NCBI GenBank assembly: GCA_011051425.1
Contig: DRLF01000308.1
Location: 1-7,387 of the forward strand
Length of the DNA: 7,387 nucleotides
Source of the DNA: Thiolapillus brandeum
Lineage (GTDB): Bacteria > Pseudomonadota > Gammaproteobacteria > Chromatiales > Chromatiaceae
Direction: 5' to 3'
Shown here: piece after piece, positions 1 through 6,862 of the stretch
Layout of the letters: each line of letters opens with the position of its first letter
How positions within the stretch are numbered: position 1 is the stretch's first letter
The notes under the pieces: model-generated
Seen by the model: the letters and a program-made list of their open reading frames with translations, nothing else
Database searches by the model: none
Told to the model about the DNA's origin: nothing
Made by a program: the position numbers and the translations under genes

Positions 1-16
1 GCACCTGAGTATTGCC

Positions 17-1228
17 ATGTTAGCGCGAATGAGAAAGCGATTGCTGAAACTGATAGCTGTACGTTTGCGCCACGGCAGCGAGTTTGTCGAGTCGTTGTTA
101 CAGGACGATGAGAGCAGGAAAGTTCTGGAGGAAGAAAAGCCTGATGATGTCATCGGTACACGGCAAAAGGGTCCGCCCAATCATTGGGTGGAGCTGGTGC
201 GGGAACATGCGCCTGAGCTGCTGCATCCTGTAGAGCAGCCCCAGTATACTGGGATGGAGGAAGATTCCGCTGTGGCTTATTCGGAAATGAAGGAGAGGAA
301 AGCCATGGCGCCAAAGGAGTCCGGAACTGCTGAAGAAGCTTTTCAGGGGAAAGAATACGGAAGGTCTGTTAGCAACAGGCAGATACTCCCTATCGGGACA
401 GAATATGCCGTTGATGAAGCATCTTCAGAGAATCCTGATCATGACAGAAAGAATACGGAGCTGATGCCAGGCGCATCCGGCGTTTCTGAAACGACCCCGG
501 GTATGGAGAAGAAAAAGCAGCCTCTGTTCAGCACTACAAAGACAGAGCCGGCAACTCCCTCCGCAACAGGATCTGAGTCGGCCACGTCGAACATGAGCGA
601 TCCGCAGGACGGGAAACTTCCCGGTGAATGCGCTGTAGCGTCAATATCGGAATCTGAGAGAGATTCCACAGGGGTGATAAGGGAAGGCAAACCAGCCTCT
701 GCTGATAACGGAGCTGGGACGGTAGAGACAAAAGGCGGGGTGCCTGCTTCCCTTGCAGAAACAAAAGGCCAGCCGAACCAAACGGACAGGAAAGCATCAG
801 CGGACGACAGGATAATTGAAAAACCGATGGAGCGGGAAACAGGCAATTCCTGGTCTGAACAGCAAACTGCACCGGGCCTGGGAAGCAGAAAGGATGCTGG
901 TGGAGATACACAAGGTACACAGTCCCCGGCACAGCCGCTGCAGGCACCATTGGTCCGTGGCCAACCAGATGAGGCAGTCGAGGTACGGCCTGTTCGTGAT
1001 TTGTCATCTGAAGGACAGCATCCTTTGAATGCAGTGGGCCGCTGGCCGGAGCTTTCCGATGAAATGTCCGGCGGGTTGCGCATCAACAGGCGGCTCAACC
1101 AGTGGCCGGAGTTGCCAGAGGAGCTGGTTGCGGATGAGAGCATGTCCGATATGCTCTGGGCGGCTGATCACCAGGCCAAACTGAACCGGGAGCAGAGGGG
1201 GGACGCATGGAACGGGTTGCCTTTCTGA
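17..1228 (+). CDS. CIS-cluster hypothetical protein, largely disordered, with terminal Trp motifs
   Basis: Function unknown. The 403-residue product begins with a basic amphipathic stretch (about residues 1-30). A compact motif follows at 52-69 (GPPNHWVELVREHAPELL). Residues about 75-335 are low-complexity, rich in Glu, Ser, Gly, Thr, Pro and Lys, with no recognisable fold and probably disordered. The C-terminus is ordered-looking again: WPEL occurs at 343-346 and 363-366, followed by a helix with NREQRG (390-395) and a final WNGLPF. From memory, hypothetical proteins with similar ends sit just before the LysM gene in other CIS clusters; this could not be checked. Two short anchors joined by a long tether would suit a linker or scaffold around the baseplate or tube, which is inference. 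The frame stays open to the left window edge and no good SD precedes the ATG at 17, so the true start may be upstream, or at the ATG at 29. The end overlaps the next gene by 22 bases. Confidence 0.75.
   Translation: MLARMRKRLLKLIAVRLRHGSEFVESLLQDDESRKVLEEEKPDDVIGTRQKGPPNHWVELVREHAPELLHPVEQPQYTGMEEDSAVAYSEMKERKAMAPKESGTAEEAFQGKEYGRSVSNRQILPIGTEYAVDEASSENPDHDRKNTELMPGASGVSETTPGMEKKKQPLFSTTKTEPATPSATGSESATSNMSDPQDGKLPGECAVASISESERDSTGVIREGKPASADNGAGTVETKGGVPASLAETKGQPNQTDRKASADDRIIEKPMERETGNSWSEQQTAPGLGSRKDAGGDTQGTQSPAQPLQAPLVRGQPDEAVEVRPVRDLSSEGQHPLNAVGRWPELSDEMSGGLRINRRLNQWPELPEELVADESMSDMLWAADHQAKLNREQRGDAWNGLPF
1195..1202 (+). promoter_or_regulatory. Ribosome binding site for the LysM gene
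   Basis: A purine run GAGGGGGG ends four bases before the ATG at 1207 and supports that start. It lies inside the end of the preceding gene, so translation of the two is probably coupled. Confidence 0.6.
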
Positions 1229-1944
1229 TCGAGGACAGCGGTGAGCGCATAGGCTGTCTGCTGAATCCCGAGAGCCTGGAACTGAAACGCCGCGCTGGAA
1301 TACGGAATCGCCGGGTACAGGGTGATGTTGTTTCCGGTTTCAATCAGGCTGATGATCAATTGCTGTTGACAGGGGGTGGCATTACCACGTTTACCCTTGA
1401 CCTGCTGTTCGATATTTCACTGGCAGGATCATCCATACGGACAAATGATGTGCGTGAACTCACGAGCAGGCTGTGGTCACTTGCCGAGAACACGCGGAGA
1501 GAAAGAAACCGCTATTCTCCGCCGCTTTGCCGTTTTCTCTGGGGAAAAAGCTGGAACATACCGGCCATCGTGACGGCAATTGCCGAGCGCCTTGAATACT
1601 TCGATGCCAATGGCGTACCGGCCCGTTCCTGGCTGCGGATGAAACTGCGCAAGGTCAGCCGGTCCGATGAAGTTATGCCGCCCCCCGGGCAAGGGCCTTT
1701 GCAGCCGGAAAGTGTGGCGGCTCCTTCTTCAGTAGAACCGGTACAGGAGGCAACTCATGTGTTGCTTGGCTCGAATGAGGCAGGGGAAGGAGAGCGACTG
1801 GATCAGCTTGCAGAACGCTACTATGGCAGTGCAGGGCTTTGGCGGATCATCGCGGCGTACAACGATGTAGCGGACCCCATGCATCTGGAATCCGGTCAGT
1901 TGTTGCATATTCCGGACCCGGCTGCATCTGAGGAGATGTCATGA
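1207..1944 (+). CDS. CIS tube/baseplate protein with C-terminal LysM domain (Afp7/gp53-like)
   Basis: Encodes 245 residues. In CIS particles this family sits between the inner tube and the spike hub, and helps nucleate tube assembly on the baseplate. The N-terminal domain (about 1-155) has the family pattern: an opening strand pair ending in CLLNPESLEL, then LTGGGITTFTLDLLFD, a DVRELT helix with a Trp-containing continuation, and FLWGKSWNIP leading to an AERLEYF...PARSWLRMKL block. A Pro/Glu/Ser-rich linker (about 158-182) follows. A LysM-type domain at about 195-236 has LAERYYGSAGLWRIIAAYN and ends in SGQLLHIP. In tail proteins LysM usually serves as a structural module, as in T4 gp53, rather than for free cell-wall binding. 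The start is fixed by a strong SD at 1195-1202. The gene overlaps the previous one by 22 bases and the next by 4 (ATGA). Confidence in the family is high; the exact structural position is inferred from homologues. Confidence 0.92.
   Translation: MERVAFLIEDSGERIGCLLNPESLELKRRAGIRNRRVQGDVVSGFNQADDQLLLTGGGITTFTLDLLFDISLAGSSIRTNDVRELTSRLWSLAENTRRERNRYSPPLCRFLWGKSWNIPAIVTAIAERLEYFDANGVPARSWLRMKLRKVSRSDEVMPPPGQGPLQPESVAAPSSVEPVQEATHVLLGSNEAGEGERLDQLAERYYGSAGLWRIIAAYNDVADPMHLESGQLLHIPDPAASEEMS
1931..1935 (+). promoter_or_regulatory. Ribosome binding site for the spike gene
   Basis: AGGAG lies five bases before the ATG at 1941. That ATG overlaps the LysM stop as ATGA, a typical arrangement for translational re-initiation. 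Confidence 0.6.
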
Positions 1945-3503
1945 ATACACTTGTGTCACCTCCCGCAATGCATGTTCAGCTTGACGGCCAGCCGCTGGAT
2001 GAACAGGTACTCGACACGATGGAATCATTGATCGTGAGGCAGGGAGCTTCTGTTCCGGTGCAGGCCGAACTGGTTTTTTGTAATCCGCCGCAATCTTTTC
2101 TGGATGCCGCTCTGGGCATCAATGGGCAAAGCTTACAGGTGAGGATCGAAGGGCAGGAGCAGGCACTTTTTCTCGGATTGGTCACAGCAGTCGAACTCAA
2201 ATATACGTCTTATCAGTCTCGCTACCTCTATGTTCGCGGACATGACAGGCTTTACTTGCTTGATCGTAGTCGCCCGGTCCGAGCGCATTTCCAGATGAGC
2301 CTCGCGGATCTCGCCGGCGAACTGGCCGGCGCTCTCGACATTGATGTCAATGTGCCGGAACCGGGGCCTGTGATTCCCACCCGAGTGCAGTACAGCCAGA
2401 GTGATCTGCAGTTGCTCAGGCAGGAAGCAGAGAAGGCAGGGTTGTTTTTTCTCCTGACCGGAAATCAGCTGGCGTTCTTTGATCTGACCGGGACTGATGC
2501 ACAGTTTCAACTCGCGTTGGACCGTAACCTGATTTCTGCAGAATTCGAGATCAACAGTGGCGTTGCCTGTCAGGGTGTTGAAATAAAGGCATGGGATCCC
2601 TGGTTGATGGAAATGCGTGAGGGATATGCGACCCGAGCCCAGGGGGAAGAGGCAAGCATACTCCCATTTGGGGCAGAGGAAACACGGCTGACTCTGCCCA
2701 ACCGCACCGCTCAGAGTGATGAACAGGTGGAAATGATGGCAAACAGCCTGTTGCAGCGACGCAAAGCCGGTGAAGTGGTGCTGCGCGGTATTGCGGAAGG
2801 AAATACAAACTTGCGACCTGGTGTTGGTGTCGAAATGAAGGGTGCACAACAGGCTGTCGCCGGGAACTATGTCCTTGTCAAAGTGAATCATATTATCGAC
2901 CGAAAGCAGGGCTATGTGTGCGAAATCGATTCCACACCACCACTGGTGGAGCCGGACACGACAACTTCGACTGCCACTGCTTTCGGACAGGTGTCCCATG
3001 TTGCCGACCCGGAGGGGCTGGCACGTGTCCGTGTTGTGCTGCCCGCGTTCAACGATTTTGAAACAGACTGGCTGGATGTGGTCATGCCAGCAGCTGGCCC
3101 GGACAAGGGGCTGGTAGCCTTGCCGGATATCGGCGACAGGGTTGTGCTCTTGCTGGTGAACGGAGATCCGGCCCAGGGGATCGTGCTTGGTGGGGTGTAT
3201 GGCAGCCAGTCGCCACCGGATGCCGGTGTCCAGGGTGAAAGCGTGGAGCGCTACAGTTTCCTGACGCCCGGGGGGCAGGTCATTCGTATGGATGATGGCG
3301 CAGCCTCCATACGAATGGAAACAACAGATGGCCAGTTTATGGAACTGACGCCGGAAGGCGTGCAAATAGGTGATGCCAGCGGCAATGTCGTGGAAATGAC
3401 CGAGCAGCGCTGCCTGATTCATGCAGCCACGCAACTGGAAATCGAGGCGCCGGGTAACCGGGTCTTTGTTCGCGGACAGGCAATCGACTTCGAGCGTGCA
3501 TGA
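1941..3503 (+). CDS. CIS spike/hub protein, VgrG/Pvc8 family (gp27-gp5 fusion)
   Basis: Encodes 520 residues. This family forms the trimeric central hub and spike that adapts the sixfold tube to a threefold needle and pierces the target envelope. Residues about 1-340 match the gp27-like (late control D/VgrG) region, including an RYLYVRGHDRLYLLDR segment and a QSDLQLLRQEAEKAGLFFLL block. Residues about 345-421 form the gp5-type OB-fold (Phage_base_V), running from FGQVSHVADPEGLARVRVVL through WLDVVMPAAGPDKG and LPDIGDRVVLLLVNGDP to GGVYGS. Residues about 430-520 contain short alternating strands such as VIRMDD, SIRMET and GVQIGD, consistent with the intertwined beta-helix stalk. No lysozyme domain lies between hub and stalk, unlike T4 gp5 but as usual for CIS and VgrG spikes. 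No C-terminal effector domain is visible, so cargo would have to be carried elsewhere. The start is set by AGGAG at 1931-1935. The separate tip gene begins one base after the stop. Confidence 0.94.
   Translation: MNTLVSPPAMHVQLDGQPLDEQVLDTMESLIVRQGASVPVQAELVFCNPPQSFLDAALGINGQSLQVRIEGQEQALFLGLVTAVELKYTSYQSRYLYVRGHDRLYLLDRSRPVRAHFQMSLADLAGELAGALDIDVNVPEPGPVIPTRVQYSQSDLQLLRQEAEKAGLFFLLTGNQLAFFDLTGTDAQFQLALDRNLISAEFEINSGVACQGVEIKAWDPWLMEMREGYATRAQGEEASILPFGAEETRLTLPNRTAQSDEQVEMMANSLLQRRKAGEVVLRGIAEGNTNLRPGVGVEMKGAQQAVAGNYVLVKVNHIIDRKQGYVCEIDSTPPLVEPDTTTSTATAFGQVSHVADPEGLARVRVVLPAFNDFETDWLDVVMPAAGPDKGLVALPDIGDRVVLLLVNGDPAQGIVLGGVYGSQSPPDAGVQGESVERYSFLTPGGQVIRMDDGAASIRMETTDGQFMELTPEGVQIGDASGNVVEMTEQRCLIHAATQLEIEAPGNRVFVRGQAIDFERA
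3281..3317. repeat. Perfect 12-bp inverted repeat with 13-base loop inside the spike gene
   Basis: CATTCGTATGGA at 3281-3292 is exactly complementary in reverse to TCCATACGAATG at 3306-3317, with a 13-base spacer. It falls in the part encoding the repeated stalk strands VIRMD and SIRME, so much of the symmetry comes from two IRM codon sets. The DNA symmetry is nevertheless exact on both sides. There is no T-tract, so it is not a classical terminator. Confidence 0.7.
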
Positions 3504-3504
3504 A

Positions 3505-3846
3505 ATGTATCTGTTGACTGAAAAGGCCCGCCTCTACTGCGCACACCAGACCGGCAAGGTGCAGTTGAAAACCAGTCAGTCCCTGGTGCGCATTGAGGGT
3601 GATATCGTGGTGGTAAAAGCTGATCCCGTAGGTTGCACTATCACAGGTTGCACGAATTCCGCCGCAGGCAATTTTCCCTGCACTCTGACCCTGAATGTAA
3701 AACGGGGTTATTCCGATCTGGTGAGCATACAGGGGCATCCCGTCACATTGAGACATCTTGTCGGTCTGACCAATGGCACCTTGCCGGGCACAGTGGAATA
3801 CAAGGTTGCTGACCCCGGCCAGGACTGGGTTTCCGAGGTTATATGA
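3505..3846 (+). CDS. PAAR-like spike tip protein of the CIS
   Basis: Encodes 113 residues starting MYLLTEKARL. It resembles the small PAAR-like proteins that cap CIS spikes: a compact beta-rich cone that sharpens the needle and normally binds a metal ion. Visible hallmarks are C12 and H14 (CAH), then DPVGCTITGC with C44 and C49, and PCT with C59. Next come a GYSDLV segment (68-73) and a closing LTNGTLPGTVEYKV-DPGQ region. The Cys/His residues are candidate metal ligands, which is inference. The ATG at 3505 lies two bases after the spike stop, giving a one-base gap. A longer in-frame reading exists, with a GTG at 3496 and an ATG at 3421 inside the spike gene, but it would add spike-overlapping residues. 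3505 is preferred because it starts directly at the conserved-looking N-terminus. SD support is weak (GAG in 3492-3494), so translation may depend on coupling to the spike. The stop overlaps gp25 by four bases. Confidence 0.85.
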   Translation: MYLLTEKARLYCAHQTGKVQLKTSQSLVRIEGDIVVVKADPVGCTITGCTNSAAGNFPCTLTLNVKRGYSDLVSIQGHPVTLRHLVGLTNGTLPGTVEYKVADPGQDWVSEVI

Positions 3847-4274
3847 ATATGCCTGTCTACAGTGCCTGGCGTTTTATTCATCCTGATTTTGACCGGGAAC
3901 GGTCCGCACAGGGAATAGTGATCAACAATACCGGCGGTATCGATATGGTCGAAGGTGCGCAGTCGGTTCGACAGGCCGTGCTTCTCCTGCTGACGACCAG
4001 GCCGGGTGAACGGGTGATGCGGCCAGGATATGGTTGCGACCTGTTTCGTTTGCTGTTTTCGCCCAATGATGCCACTACCCATGGACTGGCGATGCACTAT
4101 GTCAGAACGGCATTGCAGAAATGGGAGCCACGGATAGAGATTGTCCATCTCGACGTCTGCGCCAATGCAGAAGAGGCTTCGCTGATGGATATCTCACTGG
4201 AATATCGTGTCAGGCGCACACAGGATACGGATGCAATAACACTGCCGTTCGATCTGATGCGTGAGGGACTCTGA
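3843..4274 (+). CDS. Baseplate wedge protein, gp25/GPW family (Afp9-like)
   Basis: Encodes 143 residues, a normal length for this family. gp25-type proteins form part of the inner baseplate wedge and provide the strand-exchange site where the first sheath ring docks, so they couple baseplate opening to contraction. The family pattern is clear: an N-terminal GIVINNTGGIDMVEGAQSVR segment, a QAVLLLLTTRPGERVMRPGYGCDL core (about 45-68) with the characteristic T-x-P-GER-hydrophobic-x-P-x-YG signature, then a helix and a beta-strand ending ISLEYRV. The ATG at 3843 overlaps the previous stop (ATGA) and has GAGG at 3835-3838, a rather short spacing of four bases. The in-frame ATG at 3849 would have a spacing of ten and would drop only two residues, so either is possible. 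The gene lies between tip and J protein, as expected for a wedge component. Confidence 0.94.
   Translation: MNMPVYSAWRFIHPDFDRERSAQGIVINNTGGIDMVEGAQSVRQAVLLLLTTRPGERVMRPGYGCDLFRLLFSPNDATTHGLAMHYVRTALQKWEPRIEIVHLDVCANAEEASLMDISLEYRVRRTQDTDAITLPFDLMREGL
4263..4267 (+). promoter_or_regulatory. Ribosome binding site for the baseplate J gene
   Basis: GAGGG lies six bases before the ATG at 4274. That ATG shares one base with the gp25 stop (TGATG), so the two genes are translationally linked. Confidence 0.6.
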
Positions 4275-6862
4275 TGTCATTGCATGCTCCCAATCTCGAT
4301 GACAGAAGCTTTGATCAGCTCGTGCAGGAAGCCTGCCGGTTGGTCGGAAACCGATGCCCAGAATGGACAGATCTTTCCCCCGGGGACCCGGGAAGAACAC
4401 TGATCGAGGTGTTTGCCTACCTTACCGAAATCATGCTTTACCGGCTGAATCGTCTGCCGGACAAGGCCTATGTGGAATTTCTGCGGCTCATTGGGGTGCA
4501 GTTGAAGCCACCTTCCGCCGCCAGTGTGGTGCTCGATTTTTCTCTTGTCCGGCCGGCATCCCGGCAGAAGCGTATTCCGCGTGGCACACGAGTGACCACC
4601 GAGCGTACTGATGGCAACAGCGAAGCACCTGTTTTCAGGACTGTAGAGACTGTCGTCATTAAAAAAGGGCGAAAAAGCGTAAAGGTAAGGGCATTGCATT
4701 GCGATCAGATTGACGCGGTGCTGCTGGGTACAGCCACTGGGCAGCCAGGTTTGAGCCTCAAGCTGAATCGGGCGCCGGTGATAGCACCCAGTGGAGATTC
4801 ACTCGATCTGGTTGTCGGAGTCGAGTGTGAAGAGGATGACCTCCCGCCTGGCGGCGGGGCCATACATTTTCAGGGAAGAACCTTTAGGATCTGGCAGGAA
4901 GTCGATAATTTTTCCAATCTCACAGGTGACCGACACGTGTATGTGGCGGATCGCATGGCAGGACGTATAACCTTTGCACCTGCGCTGCACAGTGAAACCG
5001 GCGATCTGGCGGAAGCAATGGCGGAGGTGCCGGAAGCGGGCAGGGAAATCAGGGCCTGGTACAGAGTGGGAGGGGGATCCAGAGGGAATGTTGCGGCAAA
5101 CAATCTGACCGTATTGAAAGATGCATTGCCGGGTATCAGTGTAACCAATCCCGCCCCGGCGACTGGGGGCAAGAACGAGGAAACGCTGGAGAATGCATTG
5201 CTGCGTGGGCCGCAGGAACTGCATTCCCTGCAGCGGGCTGTCACTTCACGCGACTACGTGCTTATTGCGCTCGAGCATTCCGGAGCAGTGAGCCGGGCCA
5301 AGGCATTTACAAAAGCCAGCCTCTGGGCACATGCTGCACCAGGCACAGTGGAACTGCTGATGGTACCGGCGATCCCTGGTGCCGAGTCCAGACAAGCGGA
5401 AATCACCCGTGACCTTCTTATACGACATCAGACTGAAAACACGGTACAGCAGGTACAGTCGGCGCTCGATCGCCGAAAGCCTTTGGGTACCCGCTGCCAG
5501 GTAGGCTGGGCCAACTACAAGAGTGTCAGTGTGTCGGCAAAGGTAATCGTCAGCCGCGAGGAAACGCCTGCGGCCGTAAAAGAGCGACTTCTGGAAAGGC
5601 TTCACGCCCGAATCAACCCGTTACCGGGAGATGGGGAACATCATGGCTGGCGTTTTGGGCAACCCCTGAGTGCCTGGGACATTTACAAGATTGTCAGTGC
5701 CGAGCCTGGCGTAGTTACCGTCAGTGGTGTCGGCATGGCGGTGGAAAAAGTGCCGGATACCGAAGTGGTCAGCCTGTGTGCAGATGCATTCCAGCCTGCC
5801 ACCTGGTATGCCGCGAGCAGTGACCGCCTTTACCGGTCCATGAATGATGGTGATGGCTGGGAACCGGTAGGGGATTTCGATGGTGCCAGTGTGATCAAGG
5901 TGGCGGCTTTTCCGGCGGACCTGATGGTGGAACAGGACAAGGCCGGTTTGCTGGCGGTGGCAACGGCATCTTCCGGGAAAGGTGCAGGATCGAGAATCTA
6001 TTTTTCCCATGATTGTGGCGAGAGCTGGGAAGCAGGGCTGGGAACTCGGTTTTCCATTGATGATATGGCGTGGATGGAACGTGATGGTGCCGCTGTCTTG
6101 TTGCTGGCGACTGAAAAAGGGTTGTATGAGCTTGCCGCCAAGCCCGGAGCCGATCCGTTGCAGGTACTGGTGGATGCAAAGGAACCCACACTCGGATTTC
6201 ATGCGGTCACCGTTGCGGTTGATGCCTGGGGCAATGTGAACGTGGCAGTGGCGGCCCATGACAAGTATGGCGTGTACCTCTCTACCCAGGCGGGCAAGGC
6301 AAACAGCTTCAGCAATATTGGACTCAAGGATGAACTGGTGCGGGTACTGGCTGTGCAGAGCTACGGCCCCCATCGCTATCTGTGGGCGGGCACCGCAGCC
6401 ATCGGGAACGATCCGGGACATGGCTGTTTTCGCTGGCGATTGACGGGTAAGGATGACAACCCAGAAGGATGGGTCAACCAGAACCGGGGTTGGAAAGCCG
6501 GAGGCTGCCGTTCACTGGCATTTGCGGATTCCATGGTAATGGCCGCCAGCCTCAAACTGGGTGTGCTTCGCCTAGATATCAGTGATGCCGAGCCCTCCTG
6601 GATTCCTTCGGATATCAATTGCAACCTGCCATTGCAGGAGGTAGGAAGACTGTTGCCGGTTGATACTGTGGCGACAGACGCCAAAGGTCGGCTGCTGATG
6701 GCAGGGGGGCGAAAAGGGGTGTTTCGCAGCGGTGATCTGGGCGGGAGTTATGTATCGGTAAGCAACAGAGAGTTTACTGAAAAAGTCACGTTGCCGCAGA
6801 CATGGCTGTTTTGTTCAGGCCGGCATGAAATAGACGTGGTGAGTGAAGATGAAGCAGAGTGA
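4274..6862 (+). CDS. Baseplate J/gp6-like wedge protein with inserted beta-propeller (Afp11-like)
   Basis: Encodes 862 residues; from memory, ordinary CIS J-type proteins are several hundred residues, so this one is enlarged. gp6/J proteins form the wedge ring that surrounds the hub and rearranges to release sheath contraction. The N-terminal part is typical: the DPGRTLIEVFAYLTEIMLYRLN helix region with KAYVEFLRLIG (about 35-75), RIPRGTRV, AWYRVGGGSRGNV (261-273), a SLQRAVTSRDY block (318-328), then LGTRCQVGW, a VKERLLERLHARINPLPG segment and GWRFGQPLSAWDIYKIV. From about 505 to 830 the sequence changes to seven repeats of about 50 residues with aromatic-rich strands (near 519, 576, 618, 668, 719, 765 and 817) and Asp-box-like turns such as SHDCGESW. 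Residues about 835-856 (VTLPQTWLFCSGRHEIDVV) look like the normal J C-terminal strand, so the propeller appears inserted rather than appended. The gene overlaps the next by 14 bases. J identity is very secure; the propeller's role is unknown. Confidence 0.93.
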   Translation: MSLHAPNLDDRSFDQLVQEACRLVGNRCPEWTDLSPGDPGRTLIEVFAYLTEIMLYRLNRLPDKAYVEFLRLIGVQLKPPSAASVVLDFSLVRPASRQKRIPRGTRVTTERTDGNSEAPVFRTVETVVIKKGRKSVKVRALHCDQIDAVLLGTATGQPGLSLKLNRAPVIAPSGDSLDLVVGVECEEDDLPPGGGAIHFQGRTFRIWQEVDNFSNLTGDRHVYVADRMAGRITFAPALHSETGDLAEAMAEVPEAGREIRAWYRVGGGSRGNVAANNLTVLKDALPGISVTNPAPATGGKNEETLENALLRGPQELHSLQRAVTSRDYVLIALEHSGAVSRAKAFTKASLWAHAAPGTVELLMVPAIPGAESRQAEITRDLLIRHQTENTVQQVQSALDRRKPLGTRCQVGWANYKSVSVSAKVIVSREETPAAVKERLLERLHARINPLPGDGEHHGWRFGQPLSAWDIYKIVSAEPGVVTVSGVGMAVEKVPDTEVVSLCADAFQPATWYAASSDRLYRSMNDGDGWEPVGDFDGASVIKVAAFPADLMVEQDKAGLLAVATASSGKGAGSRIYFSHDCGESWEAGLGTRFSIDDMAWMERDGAAVLLLATEKGLYELAAKPGADPLQVLVDAKEPTLGFHAVTVAVDAWGNVNVAVAAHDKYGVYLSTQAGKANSFSNIGLKDELVRVLAVQSYGPHRYLWAGTAAIGNDPGHGCFRWRLTGKDDNPEGWVNQNRGWKAGGCRSLAFADSMVMAASLKLGVLRLDISDAEPSWIPSDINCNLPLQEVGRLLPVDTVATDAKGRLLMAGGRKGVFRSGDLGGSYVSVSNREFTEKVTLPQTWLFCSGRHEIDVVSEDEAE
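5783..6763 (+). other. Seven-repeat beta-propeller domain (BNR/Ycf48-like) inside the J protein
   Basis: Residues about 504-830 of the J protein. The blade-marker segments are RLYRS (518-522), RIYFS (574-578), GLYEL (616-620), GVYLS (666-670), GCFRW (717-721), GVLRL (763-767) and GVFRS (815-819). They are spaced about 57, 42, 50, 51, 46 and 52 residues apart. The turns SMNDGDGW (522-529), SHDCGESW (578-585) and SGDLGGSY (819-826) follow the S-x-D-x-G-x-x-W/Y Asp-box layout exactly or nearly. Such propellers usually bind proteins or glycans. No sialidase catalytic arginine triad or other enzyme signature was recognised, so binding is more likely than catalysis. The edges are approximate. Confidence 0.72.

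Noticed and set aside
439..1143. Minus-strand open frame of 234 codons opposite the first gene
   Set aside because: This was the one place a real antisense gene was considered, because the plus-strand product is low-complexity. However, the plus-strand frame has structured motifs at both ends, fits the operon and is coupled to the next gene, while the minus product is Ser/Pro-rich with no domain.
1792..1914. LysM as evidence for a secreted cell-wall hydrolase
   Set aside because: There is no signal peptide or hydrolase domain, and the N-terminal domain is the CIS tube/baseplate family, where LysM is structural.
3281..3317. Inverted repeat as a rho-independent terminator
   Set aside because: It is in the middle of coding sequence, is not GC-rich in the stem and has no following T-tract.
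2133..3434. Long open frame of 433 codons on the minus strand opposite the spike gene
   Set aside because: The plus frame encodes a clearly recognisable VgrG/Pvc8 spike across the whole interval. The antisense product is rich in His, Cys and Gln without domains, as expected from reading a biased coding strand backwards.
3421..3504. Longer start for the tip protein at the ATG at 3421 or the GTG at 3496
   Set aside because: These would lie inside the spike gene, lack a better SD, and would place unrelated residues before the MYLLTEKARL start that fits the family.
5621..6421. Minus-strand open frame of 266 codons opposite the J propeller
   Set aside because: No recognisable domain and His/Arg/Ile-rich composition. 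It lies entirely opposite a well-supported J/propeller reading frame.
5783..6763. Propeller as an active sialidase
   Set aside because: Asp-box-like turns are present, but the expected arginine triad and the nucleophile Tyr/Glu arrangement were not recognised. A non-catalytic binding propeller is more consistent.
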